Below are positions 37,023-44,164 of a stretch of DNA of 64,000 nucleotides, one piece after another; within the stretch, counting starts at the first letter, position 1, and every line of letters begins with the position of its first letter. The notes beneath the pieces were generated by a model, which had not been told where the DNA came from, searched no databases, and saw only the letters and a list, made by a program, of their open reading frames with translations. The translations under genes and the position numbers were made by a program. This stretch comes from Croceivirga sp. (lineage in GTDB: Bacteria; Bacteroidota; Bacteroidia; Flavobacteriales; Flavobacteriaceae), in the NCBI GenBank assembly GCA_028281025.1, contig JANQKR010000027.1, forward strand, positions 62,001-126,000. The letters are read 5' to 3'.

Positions 37023-37778
37023 TTATTCCAACCAAAGCTTAAAATCCTTAACGCGTTCCCTACTTACAATGATTTCCTGCTCTTTAAAGGTATTCATTTT
37101 AATTTGAAGACGCGAATTGGTGTAGGAAATGATGTCTTTGATGTGGTTGATGTTCACATAAAATTTACGGCTCACCCGAAAGAAGGTTTTGGGTGACAAC
37201 TCCCCTTCCAGGTTTTCGAGTGTGGTGTCCAAAAGATAATTTCTCCCATCCACGGTTGCAGCGTAGGTCCCTTTGTTCTCACTGTAAAAACATTCCACTT
37301 CATCGGAATTAATGATTTTTAGGTGCTGCCCTACCCTTACCGTAAATCGTTTTTTATACTCCCGTTCCACAGGGTTGACCAGCAGCTTTTTGATGTCCTC
37401 AAAATCAACGGAAATTTTCTCTTTTTCGGGCCTGAATTCCCGGTATTGTTTTACGGCCTTTTCGAGTTCTTCATCATCAATGGGTTTCAATAAATAATCA
37501 ATGCTATTTAACTTGAATGCCTGGAGGGCATATTCATCATAGGCCGTAGTAAAAATAATGGCGCTCTTAATGTTCACCATATCAAAAATCTCAAACGAAA
37601 GTCCATCCGAAAGTTGGATATCCAAAAAAATGAGATCGGGGTGCTCGTTGTTCTGAAACCATTCGATGGATTCTTCAACGGAATGCAATAAGGTGGACAC
37701 TTCCACATCCAGTTCTTCCAACAATCGGTTTAATCGTCTTGCTGCCGGTTTTTCGTCTTCTATGATGATGGCCTTCAT
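37023..37778 (-). CDS. LytTR-family response regulator
   Basis: A 251-residue response regulator. The receiver spans residues 1-120 with acidic pocket EDE at 7-9, phosphorylated Asp53 in LIFLDIQL, Thr in IFTTAYDEYA and Lys in YLLKPIDDEE. Residues about 145-250 are a LytTR DNA-binding domain (RVGQHLKIINSDEVECFYSE in part, FFRVSRKFYVNINHIKDI). LytTR proteins bind two direct repeats about 21 bases apart; such repeats are found at three promoters in this window. It is last in the operon of six 2TM genes and is the likely partner of the LytS-type kinase at 41151-42473. Confidence 0.95.
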   Translation of the reverse strand: MKAIIIEDEKPAARRLNRLLEELDVEVSTLLHSVEESIEWFQNNEHPDLIFLDIQLSDGLSFEIFDMVNIKSAIIFTTAYDEYALQAFKLNSIDYLLKPIDDEELEKAVKQYREFRPEKEKISVDFEDIKKLLVNPVEREYKKRFTVRVGQHLKIINSDEVECFYSENKGTYAATVDGRNYLLDTTLENLEGELSPKTFFRVSRKFYVNINHIKDIISYTNSRLQIKMNTFKEQEIIVSRERVKDFKLWLE

Positions 37779-37807
37779 ACAAAATGCTTTTGTGCACAAT
37801 TTAACAA

Positions 37808-38134
37808 TTACTTGTCCTCGTCCAATATTTTTTGGATCTGTCGTTCCTCCCATTTCCTAAAAGGGGTATTGCAAAAAACGGATAGGGCATGGATGCCCAA
37901 TGCAATTCCCCAAATAATGGGAGTTCCCAGCACATTCCAATTGATCCATTCCAAAAAATCGGCATTGCCAAGGGCTTCCTCACTTAAAAGGACAAACCGT
38001 ATGCTGCCGGAAAACAGCAACAACACTGCATTTACAATGATATAGACCGTCAGGTGCTGGTAAAAGCCCTTTAGGGCGTTGACCCTGCTTTTTGCCTTGG
38101 CCAATTTTGTGATTTCGTTATTTTGGTTTTCCAT
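37808..38134 (-). CDS. 2TM domain protein (copy 6 of array)
   Basis: A 108-residue protein with the 2TM layout: basic amphipathic N-terminus AKAKSRVNALKGFYQHLTVY, TM1 (IIVNAVLLLFSG), a periplasmic loop longer than in its paralogues, TM2 (TPIIWGIALGIHALSVF), and the closing RKWEERQIQKILDED. Family function is unknown. ATG 38134 matches the starts of sister genes; 29 bases separate its stop from the response regulator start, making it the copy nearest the regulator. Confidence 0.9.
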   Translation of the reverse strand: MENQNNEITKLAKAKSRVNALKGFYQHLTVYIIVNAVLLLFSGSIRFVLLSEEALGNADFLEWINWNVLGTPIIWGIALGIHALSVFCNTPFRKWEERQIQKILDEDK

Positions 38135-38136
38135 GG

Positions 38137-38469
38137 TTATCGGTATTTTTTGGTTTCGGTATTTTCCTTGTCCAAGTACTTTTGGATTTGTCGTTCTTCC
38201 CACTTTTTCAGGAAAGGGAGCTTCGCCCTAAAAATATACAGGGTATGCACGCCAAGAATCAACAGCCAAATAACTACATGGACATTTACCCAACTAAAAT
38301 AATAGGTTTCCGTAGGGAATCCATTGGGAAGGACCGAATGCAAAACCCCACTTTTCATCAAATAAAGTAGCCCATTAATGATGATAAACACCTTAATATG
38401 CCTATAAAACCCTTTGAGTTCCTTGACCCGCTTTTCTGCGCGTTCCCGTTTGTTTTCCAAATATTCCAT
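38137..38469 (-). CDS. 2TM domain protein (copy 5 of array)
   Basis: A 110-residue paralogue. It begins MEYLENKRERAEKRVKELKG, continues FYRHIKVFIIINGLLYLM for TM1, has a loop with ETYYFSWVNVH, TM2 VVIWLLILGVHTLYIF and the closing LKKWEERQIQKYLDKEN. Its stop is 2 bases from the next ATG. Copies 4, 5 and 6 share the closing WEERQI motif and longer loops and form one subgroup of the array. Confidence 0.9.
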   Translation of the reverse strand: MEYLENKRERAEKRVKELKGFYRHIKVFIIINGLLYLMKSGVLHSVLPNGFPTETYYFSWVNVHVVIWLLILGVHTLYIFRAKLPFLKKWEERQIQKYLDKENTETKKYR

Positions 38470-38476
38470 AGTACCA

Positions 38477-38782
38477 TTATAAGAACCTATCGGCCTCATC
38501 CCTATCTTTATCCATATACTTTTTAATTTGGCGCTCTTCCCAGGATTTGGAAAACAGTAGATTCCAGTTAAAGGTTTTTATAGCATGAAAACCTAAGCCC
38601 AAACCCCATAAAAAGGGGGTGAAAAAATGATGAAGCTGCCAAAAATTATCGGTATGTTGAGACAAATTGATCAGAATAAAAGTATTGATGATGAGGTATA
38701 TGGAAAAGTGTATGTAGAACCCTTTGATCTCATCAACACGCTTTTTTGCCCTTTTTAGCTTTTCTTGTTCCAAACTGTCCAT
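38477..38782 (-). CDS. 2TM domain protein (copy 4 of array)
   Basis: A 101-residue paralogue: KLKRAKKRVDEIKGFYIHFS at the N-terminus, TM1 IYLIINTFILINL, loop QHTDNFWQLHHFF, TM2 PFLWGLGLGFHAIKTF, closing SKSWEERQIKKYMDKD. ATG 38782 is chosen because it avoids a 10-base overlap with copy 3 and aligns with sister N-termini; ATG 38794 would add four residues. Confidence 0.88.
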   Translation of the reverse strand: MDSLEQEKLKRAKKRVDEIKGFYIHFSIYLIINTFILINLSQHTDNFWQLHHFFTPFLWGLGLGFHAIKTFNWNLLFSKSWEERQIKKYMDKDRDEADRFL

Positions 38783-38784
38783 GC

Positions 38785-39090
38785 TTATTGCCATTTTCTT
38801 TGATTTTCGTCTTTGTCCATCAATTCCTTAATTTTTCGTTTTTCCCAATCCTTGCCAAAGAAGGGATTCAGGTTAAAGGTTCCTATGGCATGGAAAATCA
38901 ATCCAATCCCCCAGCCAAAAGCGGCCCATAGGAACCACATATAACTCCAGCCATTGGTATAATAGTTTAAAATGGCCAGTCCAGTGATGACCAGTACATA
39001 GGATGTAAGGTTGCCATAGAACTTTTTGAGTTCATCCACCCGCTCTTTGGCCCTTAGGTATTTGTTTTCATCTTTTCGATAGTCCATCAT
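38785..39090 (-). CDS. 2TM domain protein (copy 3 of array)
   Basis: A 101-residue paralogue: KYLRAKERVDELKKFYGNLT, TM1 YVLVITGLAILNYYTNG, loop with WSYMWFLW, TM2 AAFGWGIGLIFHAIGTF, then NLNPFFGKDWEKRKIKELMD. Copies 1, 2 and 3 share short loops and the ending (E/R)RKI(K/R)ELMD, forming the second subgroup. Two ATG codons in a row begin the frame. Confidence 0.9.
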   Translation of the reverse strand: MMDYRKDENKYLRAKERVDELKKFYGNLTSYVLVITGLAILNYYTNGWSYMWFLWAAFGWGIGLIFHAIGTFNLNPFFGKDWEKRKIKELMDKDENQRKWQ

Positions 39091-39117
39091 TATAGTTTTT
39101 TGTTGCTTTTCCTAATA

Positions 39118-39411
39118 TTACCACTCATCCTTATCCATCAATTCCCTGATCTTGCGCCTTTCCCAGTCCCTTCCAAAGAGACCCCCAATACCAAATAGTT
39201 TAATGGCTTTTAATGCAATGCCCAGCCCAACACCAAATACCACCCATAAAAACCAGGGATGGCTCCATTCATTCAAATAATAGTTAATTATCGCGACCAC
39301 CACTATGGCCAATAGGCCCCTAAGGCAACGGCCATAGAACTTCCTTAGTTCCGTTACACGTTGGTTCGCTCGTAAATACTTACTGTCATTAATGCTATTG
39401 GGCTCTTCCAT
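39118..39411 (-). CDS. 2TM domain protein (copy 2 of array)
   Basis: A 97-residue paralogue: KYLRANQRVTELRKFYGRCL, TM1 LLAIVVVAIINYYLNE, loop WSHPWFLW, TM2 VVFGVGLGIALKAIKLF, then GIGGLFGRDWERRKIRELMD. It differs from its sisters in replacing the usual His of TM2 (GxxxHAI) with Leu-Lys, suggesting a specialised or decayed role. 27 bases separate its stop from the copy 3 start. Confidence 0.9.
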   Translation of the reverse strand: MEEPNSINDSKYLRANQRVTELRKFYGRCLRGLLAIVVVAIINYYLNEWSHPWFLWVVFGVGLGIALKAIKLFGIGGLFGRDWERRKIRELMDKDEW

Positions 39412-39435
39412 TGGTCATCGCTTTTATAAAATTAC

Positions 39436-39714
39436 TTAAAAAGTATCGCTGTCCATCAATTCCTTGATCTTGCGTTCCTCCCAGTTTTTGCCCAGTATCG
39501 GATTATATCCAAATGCACAGAAACCATGGGCTACCAGGCCTATGCCCCAACCCAAGGCAGGAAAAATGACCCAGGGAAAACTGGTGGTAAAATAATTTAG
39601 CAGGGCCAATAATGAAATTATCCCAACATACACCGTTGCATGGGTATAAAACTCCTTGATTTCCTTTACTCGGGCCTTGGCCTTTTGATATCTGTACTCG
39701 TTTGTTGCTTCCAT
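39436..39714 (-). CDS. 2TM domain protein (copy 1, first gene of array operon)
   Basis: A 92-residue paralogue: RYQKAKARVKEIKEFYTHAT, TM1 VYVGIISLLALLNYF, loop TTSFPWVIFPA, TM2 LGWGIGLVAHGFCAFGY, then NPILGKNWEERKIKELMD. It is the closest copy to the 2TM domain fused to the histidine kinase (shared TTSF loop, AHG and FGYNP segments). It heads the operon of six 2TM genes plus the LytTR regulator; a 21-base-period tandem repeat lies about 100 bases upstream of its ATG. Confidence 0.92.
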   Translation of the reverse strand: MEATNEYRYQKAKARVKEIKEFYTHATVYVGIISLLALLNYFTTSFPWVIFPALGWGIGLVAHGFCAFGYNPILGKNWEERKIKELMDSDTF

Positions 39715-40065
39715 AGTATTTTGTTTTTAGGTTGACTTGGACTTGGCCAGTCAACAGGTTGTTTTTTAATTACACTTCAAATATCCGTTAGGAAGGGCAT
39801 GAAAGAAAAAAGGACTGACCGAACTGTATTTTTTGAGGGATGGGTTGTTGGATGACTTCCCCTCTTGGGATCTTACATCTTCACTACTTGGAGTTCACTG
39901 CATTATCTAAATTAACGAATGATAAACGCTTATAAAAACGCAGATATTTAGATTTCGTTTTGTATCTTTTTTCTTGTTAAAAACAAAAGGGAATTGGATT
40001 TTTAAATGGTTTTTAAAAGTTACATATCATTTTGTTGGAACCTACTAAAGATTAAAGGAAATATT
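39715..40065. other. Divergent regulatory region between 2TM operon and tail-fibre-like gene
   Basis: No gene is seen. The left part carries the putative LytTR operator at 39816-39849 for the minus-strand 2TM operon. The right part is very AT-rich and holds TATCTTTT at 39963-39970, a near match to the -7 consensus for the plus-strand gene at 40066. Confidence 0.6.
39816..39849 (-). promoter_or_regulatory. Putative LytTR operator, 2TM operon
   Basis: On the plus strand: TGACCGAACTGTA (39816-39828), 8 bases, GGGATGGGTTGTT (39837-39849). The two 13-base half-sites share the tail G(G/A)(A/G)(T/C)TGT with an exact 21-base period. Sites with the same period and nearly the same sequence lie upstream of 43118 and 46327. 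Confidence 0.65.
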
Positions 40066-41001
40066 ATGAAAACGAAAAGTAAAATTGCCATCATTGTCCT
40101 TATGGGAATTAGTTCCGGAATTATGGCACAAGACCAAACAATAAACGGCACAACGTTTAAAACAAACGGAAATGTGGGGGTCGGCACTATCAATCCAAAT
40201 TATAAATTAAGTGTCGCAGATGGAATCTTTAACGTAGAAAAAAATGGGGATTATTATGGTTTTTGGGTTGAAAATAAACTAAGGACTGACAATCCCAAAA
40301 TGAATTTAGGTTCATGGTATAATGCAAGAGGTGGTATTTCATTCAATTATCCTGGATATTATATGACATTTGACACCCAAAGGGGAGCAACTGTTTATTC
40401 AAATACATTGGTGCTCAAAGATGGTAAAGTAGGTGTAGGAACCGTTAGTCCAACTGAAAAATTCAATCTCCATGAAGGCAGGTTAAAAATTTCAAATGAC
40501 TCGACCCAAGATTTATATATATGGAGTTATGCCAACGAACCTGCAAAAATCATGACCGGAGGAAATAATCTAAGTAGGGGGATTCAGTTAGGAAGGAGCA
40601 ACACCCCCTTATTTCTTTTGGATAGAGTAAGTATAGGAAGTTCCAATGATACCCCAAGCGGGTATAAACTTGCCGTGGACGGGAAAACAATTGTGGAGGA
40701 AATAAAGGTTACCTTATCCGAAGATTGGCCCGACTACGTATTTGACAGTGATTATGAATTGCCCTCGTTGAGCGAAGTAGAAGATCACATAAAAGAAAAT
40801 GGGCATTTAAAAGGTATTCCAAGTTCCATGGAAATAGAGGAAAATGGAATTTTCCTTGGAGAAATGGATTCCAAATTGCTGCAAAAAATTGAGGAGCTAA
40901 CACTTTACACGATCCAACAAGAAAAACAAATGCAGAAGCAATCGGAAGAAATCGAGGAATTAAAAAGACTTGTTCAAAAGTTACTCGAATCGAAACAATA
41001 A
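40066..41001 (+). CDS. Secreted tail-fibre-like repeat protein with C-terminal coiled coil
   Basis: A 311-residue exported protein (signal peptide MKTKSKIAIIVLMGISSGIMAQ, shown here for its last residues MAQ). It has GNVGVGTINPNYKLSV and KVGVGTVSPTEKFNLHEG, the repeat type of phage tail-fibre and flavobacterial surface proteins, then LPSLSEVEDHIKENGHLKGI, EENGIFLGEMDSKLLQKIEE and a coiled coil to the end. No S74 self-cleaving chaperone is seen. The DNA is AT-rich compared with its neighbours and it runs against the surrounding minus-strand signalling genes, which suggests later insertion. Exact role unknown. Confidence 0.85.
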   Translation: MKTKSKIAIIVLMGISSGIMAQDQTINGTTFKTNGNVGVGTINPNYKLSVADGIFNVEKNGDYYGFWVENKLRTDNPKMNLGSWYNARGGISFNYPGYYMTFDTQRGATVYSNTLVLKDGKVGVGTVSPTEKFNLHEGRLKISNDSTQDLYIWSYANEPAKIMTGGNNLSRGIQLGRSNTPLFLLDRVSIGSSNDTPSGYKLAVDGKTIVEEIKVTLSEDWPDYVFDSDYELPSLSEVEDHIKENGHLKGIPSSMEIEENGIFLGEMDSKLLQKIEELTLYTIQQEKQMQKQSEEIEELKRLVQKLLESKQ

Positions 41002-41150
41002 GAGGCTTAGCACAAAACCCGATCCGTTGCGTTCAATTTATCCACCAAAAAAAATCATTGAAAAATGAAAAGATGGCCATTGCAAGCTGTCTTTTTAAAC
41101 CAACCAAGACTGGTTAAAAGATGAATGATGATGCACACGCCCAAGTGGTT

Positions 41151-42473
41151 TCAAAAATCCTCCTTCTCCATCAATTCCCGTATCTTTTTCTCTTCCCATC
41201 GTTTGCCCCATAGTGGATTGTAGCCAAAGGCCTCCATCCCATGGGCCATAACACCAAAGCCCCAACCTGCGGTGGGAAAAATGGCCCAAAGAAAACTGGT
41301 GGTCCTAAAATTGAGCCACCACAGAAAGGGAATCACCAGGCCATAGGCAATAAGGTTCCCATAGAATCCCTTTATCGCCTCCACCCGCTCCTTGGCCTTC
41401 AAGTAGCGTTTTTCCTCAATATGAGTTTCCTGGGTTTCCATAACGGAAATCTGTCTGGACAACATGGGCAATTGTACACTAAAATCCTTGTTGGTCTTGG
41501 CAATACGGACCTCCCTATCGGTTAAAATGGAATAGCGCTGTCGAATATTCTGTAGCCCTACCCCACTGCTCTTTTTTACCACTTGTTTTTCCTGAAGGTT
41601 ATTACTTACCGCCAACATCCCACTATCCTCATACACTTTTATGTGAAGGGGTTTGGAAGAAGTCACCACATTGTGCTTTACCGCGTTTTCCAGCAAAAGT
41701 TGAAGGGAAAGGGGGACTATTTTAGCATCGGGATCAGTGGCCTGCTCCGGAATATCAAACACGATACTATCCTCAAACCGCATTTTTAATAGGCGTACAT
41801 AGGTACGTGCAAAGTTGAGTTCTTCATCCACAGTAACCAAATCCTTATTTTTTTGCTCCAACACATAGCGGTATACCTTGGAAAGCGAAGTGGTGAATTT
41901 TTGGGCCTGATGGGGGTCTTCCTCTATTAAACTGGTCAATACATTGAGGCTATTGAACAGAAAGTGGGGATCCAATTGGTTCTTAAGGGCATCAAACCGT
42001 GCAGAAGCGGTACCGGCGATAATCTTTTGCTCCTTTACTTCCTTTTTCTGTAGCGCCCGATAAAAATAAAACGCATGGAAAAATAAAATGGCTATGATGG
42101 TAATGACCACCGTAAAGACATAACTCTCCGGTTCTTCCTTTTCAAAAAATTTGACAATCCCGTTACCCGTGTAATAAAAATAAATAAGGTAACGCAGGAC
42201 AACTATGGTCAAAAGGGAAAAGACAAAAGACCCAAGAGCGCCCAGCCAGAGTCTTTTTTTAGGGTCCGTTTCCCAGTTAAAACGCAAGTTCAGACCATCG
42301 TAATAGTAAGAGTTCACCGCGGTAAGTGAGAAGGAAAAAATAAAGTCCACAAGTATTTGTGGACCAATGTTCTCCCAGGAATAATCACCATCGCCATAAA
42401 CGATAATATCGAAGAAGACGACCACAACGGTGATTACCAGTGAAATCTTTATGACTTTTACGAGGGTGTTCAT
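41151..42473 (-). CDS. LytS-type sensor histidine kinase fused to a 2TM domain
   Basis: A 440-residue membrane kinase. About four N-terminal hydrophobic segments (residues 10-150) are followed by the His_kinase domain with His170 in NQLDPHFLFNSLN, the N box LLLENAVKHNVV and the G box SSGVGLQNIRQRY. At residue 345 a Met begins METQETHIEEKRYLKAKERV and the remaining 96 residues form a complete 2TM domain like the products of 37808-39714. The kinase ATG is 3 bases after the stop of the TPR-like gene. It presumably phosphorylates the LytTR regulator at 37023-37778. Confidence 0.94.
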   Translation of the reverse strand: MNTLVKVIKISLVITVVVVFFDIIVYGDGDYSWENIGPQILVDFIFSFSLTAVNSYYYDGLNLRFNWETDPKKRLWLGALGSFVFSLLTIVVLRYLIYFYYTGNGIVKFFEKEEPESYVFTVVITIIAILFFHAFYFYRALQKKEVKEQKIIAGTASARFDALKNQLDPHFLFNSLNVLTSLIEEDPHQAQKFTTSLSKVYRYVLEQKNKDLVTVDEELNFARTYVRLLKMRFEDSIVFDIPEQATDPDAKIVPLSLQLLLENAVKHNVVTSSKPLHIKVYEDSGMLAVSNNLQEKQVVKKSSGVGLQNIRQRYSILTDREVRIAKTNKDFSVQLPMLSRQISVMETQETHIEEKRYLKAKERVEAIKGFYGNLIAYGLVIPFLWWLNFRTTSFLWAIFPTAGWGFGVMAHGMEAFGYNPLWGKRWEEKKIRELMEKEDF

Positions 42474-42476
42474 TAT

Positions 42477-43118
42477 TTAGCCTTTACATTGCTCCAAAAC
42501 CTGCTTGGCCTGATCTTGGCCCCAACTTGGATAGAAGGGCGTATCGTTTTCAAAGGTAGCGAATAGTTCCAAAGCCCTTTCCACATCTTTGCAATAGGGC
42601 GTTGTATCCTTACCAAAATAGCGGGCAGAACCCATGTCCCAGTTCGCTTTTGAATACACTACCCTTGGGTTTTCGGGAGCCAATTGCAGGGCACGATTGT
42701 ACAATTGTACATTTTTTCCTGATAACATTGGACCGTAGGTAGCTCCATCAAAAGCCATCCAAGCCGTATTGATCATTGCCTCCTGAACTACAATTTCAGC
42801 ATTGTTTGGAGCAATTCTCTTGGCAATATCAACAAATTCCTTGGCCTTGTCCAAGCGTTGCCGCAACAGAGCTTCATCTTTTAATCCAAACGCAGAGGTG
42901 GTATTCACCTGTGCCACGTAGTAATAGGGAATCCAATTGTCGTCCTCCGCCATAGCAATACGTTCAAATAGATTGGAAGCTTCCGTAATCTTCCCTTGGC
43001 CCCATAAATCCATGGCCTTGGACATTCCCTTGGTATATTGATCCTGTGCCGTTAGGGCAACCGTAATCAATAAGGCGCATACTGTTACAACTGTTCTGAT
43101 CGATCTTTTGTTTTTCAT
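42477..43118 (-). CDS. Secreted TPR-like protein, operon partner of kinase
   Basis: A 213-residue exported protein (signal VVTVCALLITVALTAQ). Helical repeats resemble TPR units: MSKAMDLWGQGKITEASNLF, and later NVQLYNRALQLAPENPRVVY. It probably works in the periplasm as a protein-interaction module, possibly an input or helper for the kinase that follows after 3 bases. ATG codons at 43148 and 43136 are also in frame; 43118 gives the most normal signal peptide. Putative LytTR operator lies upstream at 43205-43238. Confidence 0.82.
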   Translation of the reverse strand: MKNKRSIRTVVTVCALLITVALTAQDQYTKGMSKAMDLWGQGKITEASNLFERIAMAEDDNWIPYYYVAQVNTTSAFGLKDEALLRQRLDKAKEFVDIAKRIAPNNAEIVVQEAMINTAWMAFDGATYGPMLSGKNVQLYNRALQLAPENPRVVYSKANWDMGSARYFGKDTTPYCKDVERALELFATFENDTPFYPSWGQDQAKQVLEQCKG

Positions 43119-43204
43119 GACTGTTCGTGTTTTCATTGCTGTATTCATTTATTCTTGATGTCACCGTAAAATTCGGTGCTCCATTGGACGTTGGGCAATC
43201 CCAT

Positions 43205-43238
43205 TGACCGAATTGTAAATTTTTGGGGATGGATTGTA
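43205..43238 (-). promoter_or_regulatory. Putative LytTR operator, TPR-kinase operon
   Basis: On the plus strand: TGACCGAATTGTA (43205-43217), 8 bases, GGGATGGATTGTA (43226-43238). The two 13-base half-sites share GAATTGTA/GGATTGTA and are exactly 21 bases apart. It lies 57 to 87 bases upstream of the possible starts of the TPR-like gene. Confidence 0.68.
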
Positions 43239-43289
43239 GGTTTTCCCTTGTTTGATGTCTTAGGTTAGATGATAGAGGTTAGACGTTTA

Positions 43290-43416
43290 ATGTCCGATTC
43301 CCAATTCCTCATTCCTGATTCTTGAAGTTGGAGGTTAGATTTCCTATTTCCGATATCTAATGTCTTACGTCTCATGTCTTACGTCTTACGTCTCATATCT
43401 CATATCTCATATCTCA
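43290..43416. repeat. Heptanucleotide repeat region
   Basis: The right half reads in 7-base units TGTCTTA, CGTCTCA, TGTCTTA, CGTCTTA, CGTCTCA, TATCTCA, TATCTCA, TATCTCA. The left half is a degenerate form (ATTCCCA, ATTCCTC, ATTCCTG, ATTCTTG). Period matches the arrays at 16372 and 63310 but the unit is different. Confidence 0.8.
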
Positions 43417-43532
43417 AAATTGACAAACTTGTGGGACGTACTACAAGTCCGTAGTGGAAATCCATAGCTCAAATATTTTCATATCTGCCTTAAAATGAGT
43501 ATTTTATAAAGGGCTTACAAAAAAGTACGACT

Positions 43533-43955
43533 ATGGGAACTATTAAAAAACTGAATAAGTGGGCCAATGCCCACACCTACTACCCGTTGGACCTGGTTAG
43601 GATAGCCTTGGGAGGCTTTCTTTTCTATAAGGGCGTTGAATTTATGAACAATCAGGGTAGAATGTTGGAATTAATGCAACCCTTTGATGGAATGGCTTTG
43701 GAAATGGTAGTCCTTCACTACATTGCGCCGGCACACTTTCTCGGTGGCATTTTGATCGTCCTGGGATTGTTGACGCGTTGGGTAACCATTGCCCAACTCC
43801 CTATTTTGATTGGGGCCGTATTGACCAATTTTTTGGGCACCATGGACATTACCAACCTTATTCTTTCCCTGGTCACTTTGTTACTCTGTATTTTCTTTTC
43901 CATCTATGGCTCGGGGAAACACTCGGCCGATTATTTCCTTAAAATGCAGCAGTAA
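43533..43955 (+). CDS. DoxX-family membrane protein
   Basis: A 140-residue protein with four hydrophobic segments. The DoxX signature is visible in LVRIALGGFLFYKGVEFMNN and HFLGGILIVLGLLTRWVTIA. DoxX-like proteins are small membrane subunits with roles in quinone-linked redox or sulfur metabolism in archaea, but most bacterial members are uncharacterised. It stands alone between divergent and convergent neighbours; no terminator is evident before the TonB-dependent receptor gene. Confidence 0.88.
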   Translation: MGTIKKLNKWANAHTYYPLDLVRIALGGFLFYKGVEFMNNQGRMLELMQPFDGMALEMVVLHYIAPAHFLGGILIVLGLLTRWVTIAQLPILIGAVLTNFLGTMDITNLILSLVTLLLCIFFSIYGSGKHSADYFLKMQQ

Positions 43956-44164
43956 GCTTTTGTCCAGAGTTTTGACAAGGGTTCCAAGAAACCGGTGCAT
44001 TCGCGTCAATACAAATTTTTGGGGCAATCGATCAATTAAACCCTGATGTTGTCCAAATACACATCTCCGTTGTTATTTAGCTTCCCTATCCATTCCTGTC
44101 ACTACACATGACCATTAAAAAAATTCGCATCCCCAATTTTATGCATCCTTGATCCAGTAAGATT

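Larger units (their letters stand above)
43149..43532. other. Divergent intergenic region with operator and heptad repeats
   Basis: No gene is seen. From left to right it holds the putative LytTR operator at 43205-43238, a 7-base-period repeat region at about 43290-43416, and an AT-rich stretch before the DoxX gene with ACTTGT and ACAAGT as a short inverted repeat near 43428-43449. Confidence 0.6.

Noticed and set aside
40066-41001. Prophage remnant around the tail-fibre-like gene
   Set aside because: No other phage gene, integrase, tRNA or attachment repeat is nearby, and this protein type is common on flavobacterial chromosomes outside prophages.
41213-41222. GGATTGTA half-site inside the kinase gene
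   Set aside because: It is single, lies in coding sequence of the 2TM part and has no partner 21 bases away.
43428-43449. ACTTGT...ACAAGT inverted repeat as an operator for the DoxX gene
   Set aside because: Six-base arms over a 10-base gap are too common by chance and no matching site was found elsewhere.
44000-44040. Possible fourth LytTR operator: the 12-mer AAATTTTTGGGG, also present at 43218-43229
   Set aside because: The flanking half-sites (GAATTGTA and GGATTGTA) are missing and no gene starts downstream in a fitting orientation, so the match looks accidental.
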